In this document: positions 63,156 to 64,000 of the stretch, in pieces
Layout: every line of letters starts with the position of its first letter
Position numbering within the stretch: the first letter of the stretch is position 1
Assembly: GCF_000242455.2 (NCBI RefSeq)
Contig: NC_019892.1
Span: forward strand, 7,636,744-7,700,743
Length of the DNA stretch: 64,000 bases
Direction: 5' to 3'
From: Singulisphaera acidiphila DSM 18658
GTDB lineage: Bacteria > Planctomycetota > Planctomycetia > Isosphaerales > Isosphaeraceae
Translations under genes and position numbers: made by a program
Notes under the pieces: generated by a model
Database searches by the model: none
Told to the model about the DNA's origin: nothing
What the model saw: the letters and a program-made list of their open reading frames with translations, nothing else

Positions 63156-63554
63156 TCAGGCATCCGAACCGCCGTTCGGGAACCCGTCACCGTCATGGAT
63201 TGTGTAACCGTAGTAGCTCGCGCCCTCGAAGCTCGCCCCCGCCAGGATAGCGCCTTCGAACTCGGCCGCTTCGACCCCCGAGAGTTGGAAGGACGCTAAT
63301 GTCAGGTCGGCTCGTCGAAAATCGGCGCATTTCACATTGCACAATCGAAAGCTCGCCTCCTTCAGGCTTGCCCCCTCGAAGTTGCAGCTGTGAAACCACG
63401 AGCCTTCGAAGTCGGCACCATCGAGCGTGACCCGCGATAAATCGGCCTCGTCGAGGTCAACGCCATGGAATCGCCGCTCCCCGCTCGAATACCGCTGGAG
63501 CAATTCCTGCGCAGACCCTGAAGGGACGTAGTCGCTGCTCCCATCAGTCGCCAT
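63156..63554 (-). CDS. Pentapeptide-repeat protein inside the ISAzo13-like element
   Basis: The ATG at 63554 with GGAGGA 6 nt before it gives 132 residues; the frame extends to 63614. After a short head (ELLQRYSSGERRFHGVDL) come about eight A(D/N)LxG-type repeats (LDEADLSRVTLDGADFEGSW, EGASLKEASFRL, CADFRRADLTLASF, AEFEGAILAGASFEGAS), a right-handed beta-helix. It ends 18 bp before the transposase start on the same strand. Pentapeptide proteins can block gyrase or act in other ways; which applies is unknown. Confidence 0.8.
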   Translation of the reverse strand: MATDGSSDYVPSGSAQELLQRYSSGERRFHGVDLDEADLSRVTLDGADFEGSWFHSCNFEGASLKEASFRLCNVKCADFRRADLTLASFQLSGVEAAEFEGAILAGASFEGASYYGYTIHDGDGFPNGGSDA

Positions 63555-63622
63555 CCGAATCCTCCGCCGCCCAACGTTAACGCCTCGGCACCATTCGGAT
63601 TCGACCAGGGGCACGAGAATAA

Positions 63623-63649
63623 AGCAAGTTATTCTGACGAGATTCCTTA
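63623..63649. repeat. Right inverted repeat of the ISAzo13-like element
   Basis: GCAAGTTATTCTGACGAGATTCC on the plus strand is the inverted counterpart of the left repeat at 61925-61951. Confidence 0.6.
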
Positions 63650-63812
63650 GTTCTTGAAGCTAAAGATCCTGGCGATACACGAGAATCATTATGAGTTGGC
63701 CGGATAGACGATGTTTCACGGCTCAATCGACGGAGGATCGCTTCCGCCAAATGAACCAAGCTTACCTATTTATTCGACACTCAACAATATCTTTACTGTA
63801 TCATTGGCGAAC

Positions 63813-64000
63813 TCATTGAGTCATCTTCAACTTGGGAATAGCTTCTCGCAACGCGTCGACTCCAGCTTCGGTCACTCTCGTCTTGCCGACCTTCAAAAAC
63901 CTGAGGCGCTTCAGTCCGGCCAGCGACTTCAAGCCGGCATCGGTGACAGCCGTCTGAGACAAGTTGAGAGAGACGAGCCCATGAGACCGAGCCAGGTGTG
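63813..64000 (-). CDS. Leucine-rich-repeat protein, 3' end only
   Basis: The last 62 or so codons are in the window, with the stop at 63813-63815. The visible repeats, LVSLNLSQTAVTDAGLKSL and LKRLRFLKVGKTRVTEAG, follow the L-x-x-L-x-L-x-x-T-x-V-T-D-x-G-L-x-x-L pattern of planctomycete LRR proteins (ribonuclease-inhibitor-like). The protein starts beyond the window edge. A role in protein interaction is the only inference. Confidence 0.8.
   Translation of the reverse strand, partial: HLARSHGLVSLNLSQTAVTDAGLKSLAGLKRLRFLKVGKTRVTEAGVDALREAIPKLKMTQ

Larger units (their letters stand above)
61925..63649. mobile_element. ISAzo13-like element with inverted repeats and a pentapeptide-repeat passenger
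   Basis: Imperfect inverted repeats bound the element: left 61925-61951 and right about 63623-63649, sharing TCGTCAGAATAAC exactly and about 22 of 27 positions overall. It is about 1.72 kb. Between them lie a broken transposase and a pentapeptide gene, both on the minus strand. The right repeat is over 500 bp from the transposase start, so the passenger lies within the element. No target duplication was identified. Confidence 0.6.

Noticed and set aside
1..64000. CRISPR arrays, tRNA and rRNA genes
   Set aside because: Intergenic regions were read for direct repeats with spacers and tRNA-like cloverleaves; none was found. The 24-bp repeat at 32.7-32.9 kb is coding and has no spacers.

Overview
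The window looks like a chromosomal segment of a planctomycete, most likely Isosphaeraceae. This rests on gene content: two proteins with a prepilin-type N-terminus of the DUF1559 kind, a LEPR-XLL-type exported protease, two stand-alone ECF sigma factors, a PVC-type cytochrome/HEAT protein, futalosine-pathway menaquinone genes, KDO activation, and ISKra4- and ISAzo13-like transposases. Most of the DNA is GC-rich. No rRNA, tRNA or CRISPR array was found.

0-12 kb: ABC-2 exporter with a CPBP-protease fusion (natB/natA-like), mqnA-mqnC, a second ABC exporter coupled to a hypothetical protein, a secreted protein facing a LigD-phosphoesterase-like protein, and type I glutamine synthetase. 12-22 kb: dksA-like and lspA on the minus strand; a nucleoside-sugar-type dehydrogenase, a DJ-1/PfpI protein, a secreted protein, a sigma/anti-sigma/PDZ operon, and a large tandem alpha/beta hydrolase whose first half has lost its nucleophile.

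22-26 kb is the most unusual region. An ECF sigma gene is divergent from a small anchored protein gene, and that protein has two more paralogs immediately downstream. The spacer before the second paralog carries a decayed copy of the sigma gene, so a whole sigma/anchored-protein module appears to have been duplicated and then eroded. 26-34 kb: PVC cytochrome protein, kdsB, a subtilisin-like protease with a (Thr-Pro)69 linker, and an SDR. 35-47 kb: first DUF1559 gene with its lipoprotein partner, a degenerate ABC exporter, an ABC-2 permease, acylphosphatase, two exported proteins, an MBOAT acyltransferase, a Gfo/Idh/MocA oxidoreductase and a decayed sugar isomerase.

47-55 kb is a co-oriented acyl-CoA catabolic cluster: thiolase, carboxyltransferase, AtuA split into two genes, enoyl-CoA hydratase and acyl-CoA synthetase. 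A REP-like nested hairpin and an operator-like palindrome lie in its only sizeable gap. 55-60 kb: SWIM protein, beta-propeller/phosphoesterase with a poly-Asp tail, lipoprotein and second DUF1559 gene. 60-64 kb is an accessory patch: a CPCC cysteine-rich protein, a truncated ISKra4-like transposase, and an ISAzo13-like element whose inverted repeats also enclose a pentapeptide-repeat gene. A leucine-rich-repeat gene runs off the end.

Where an upstream in-frame extension looked non-coding, starts were moved to the internal start codon best supported by a ribosome site, a signal peptide or family length.
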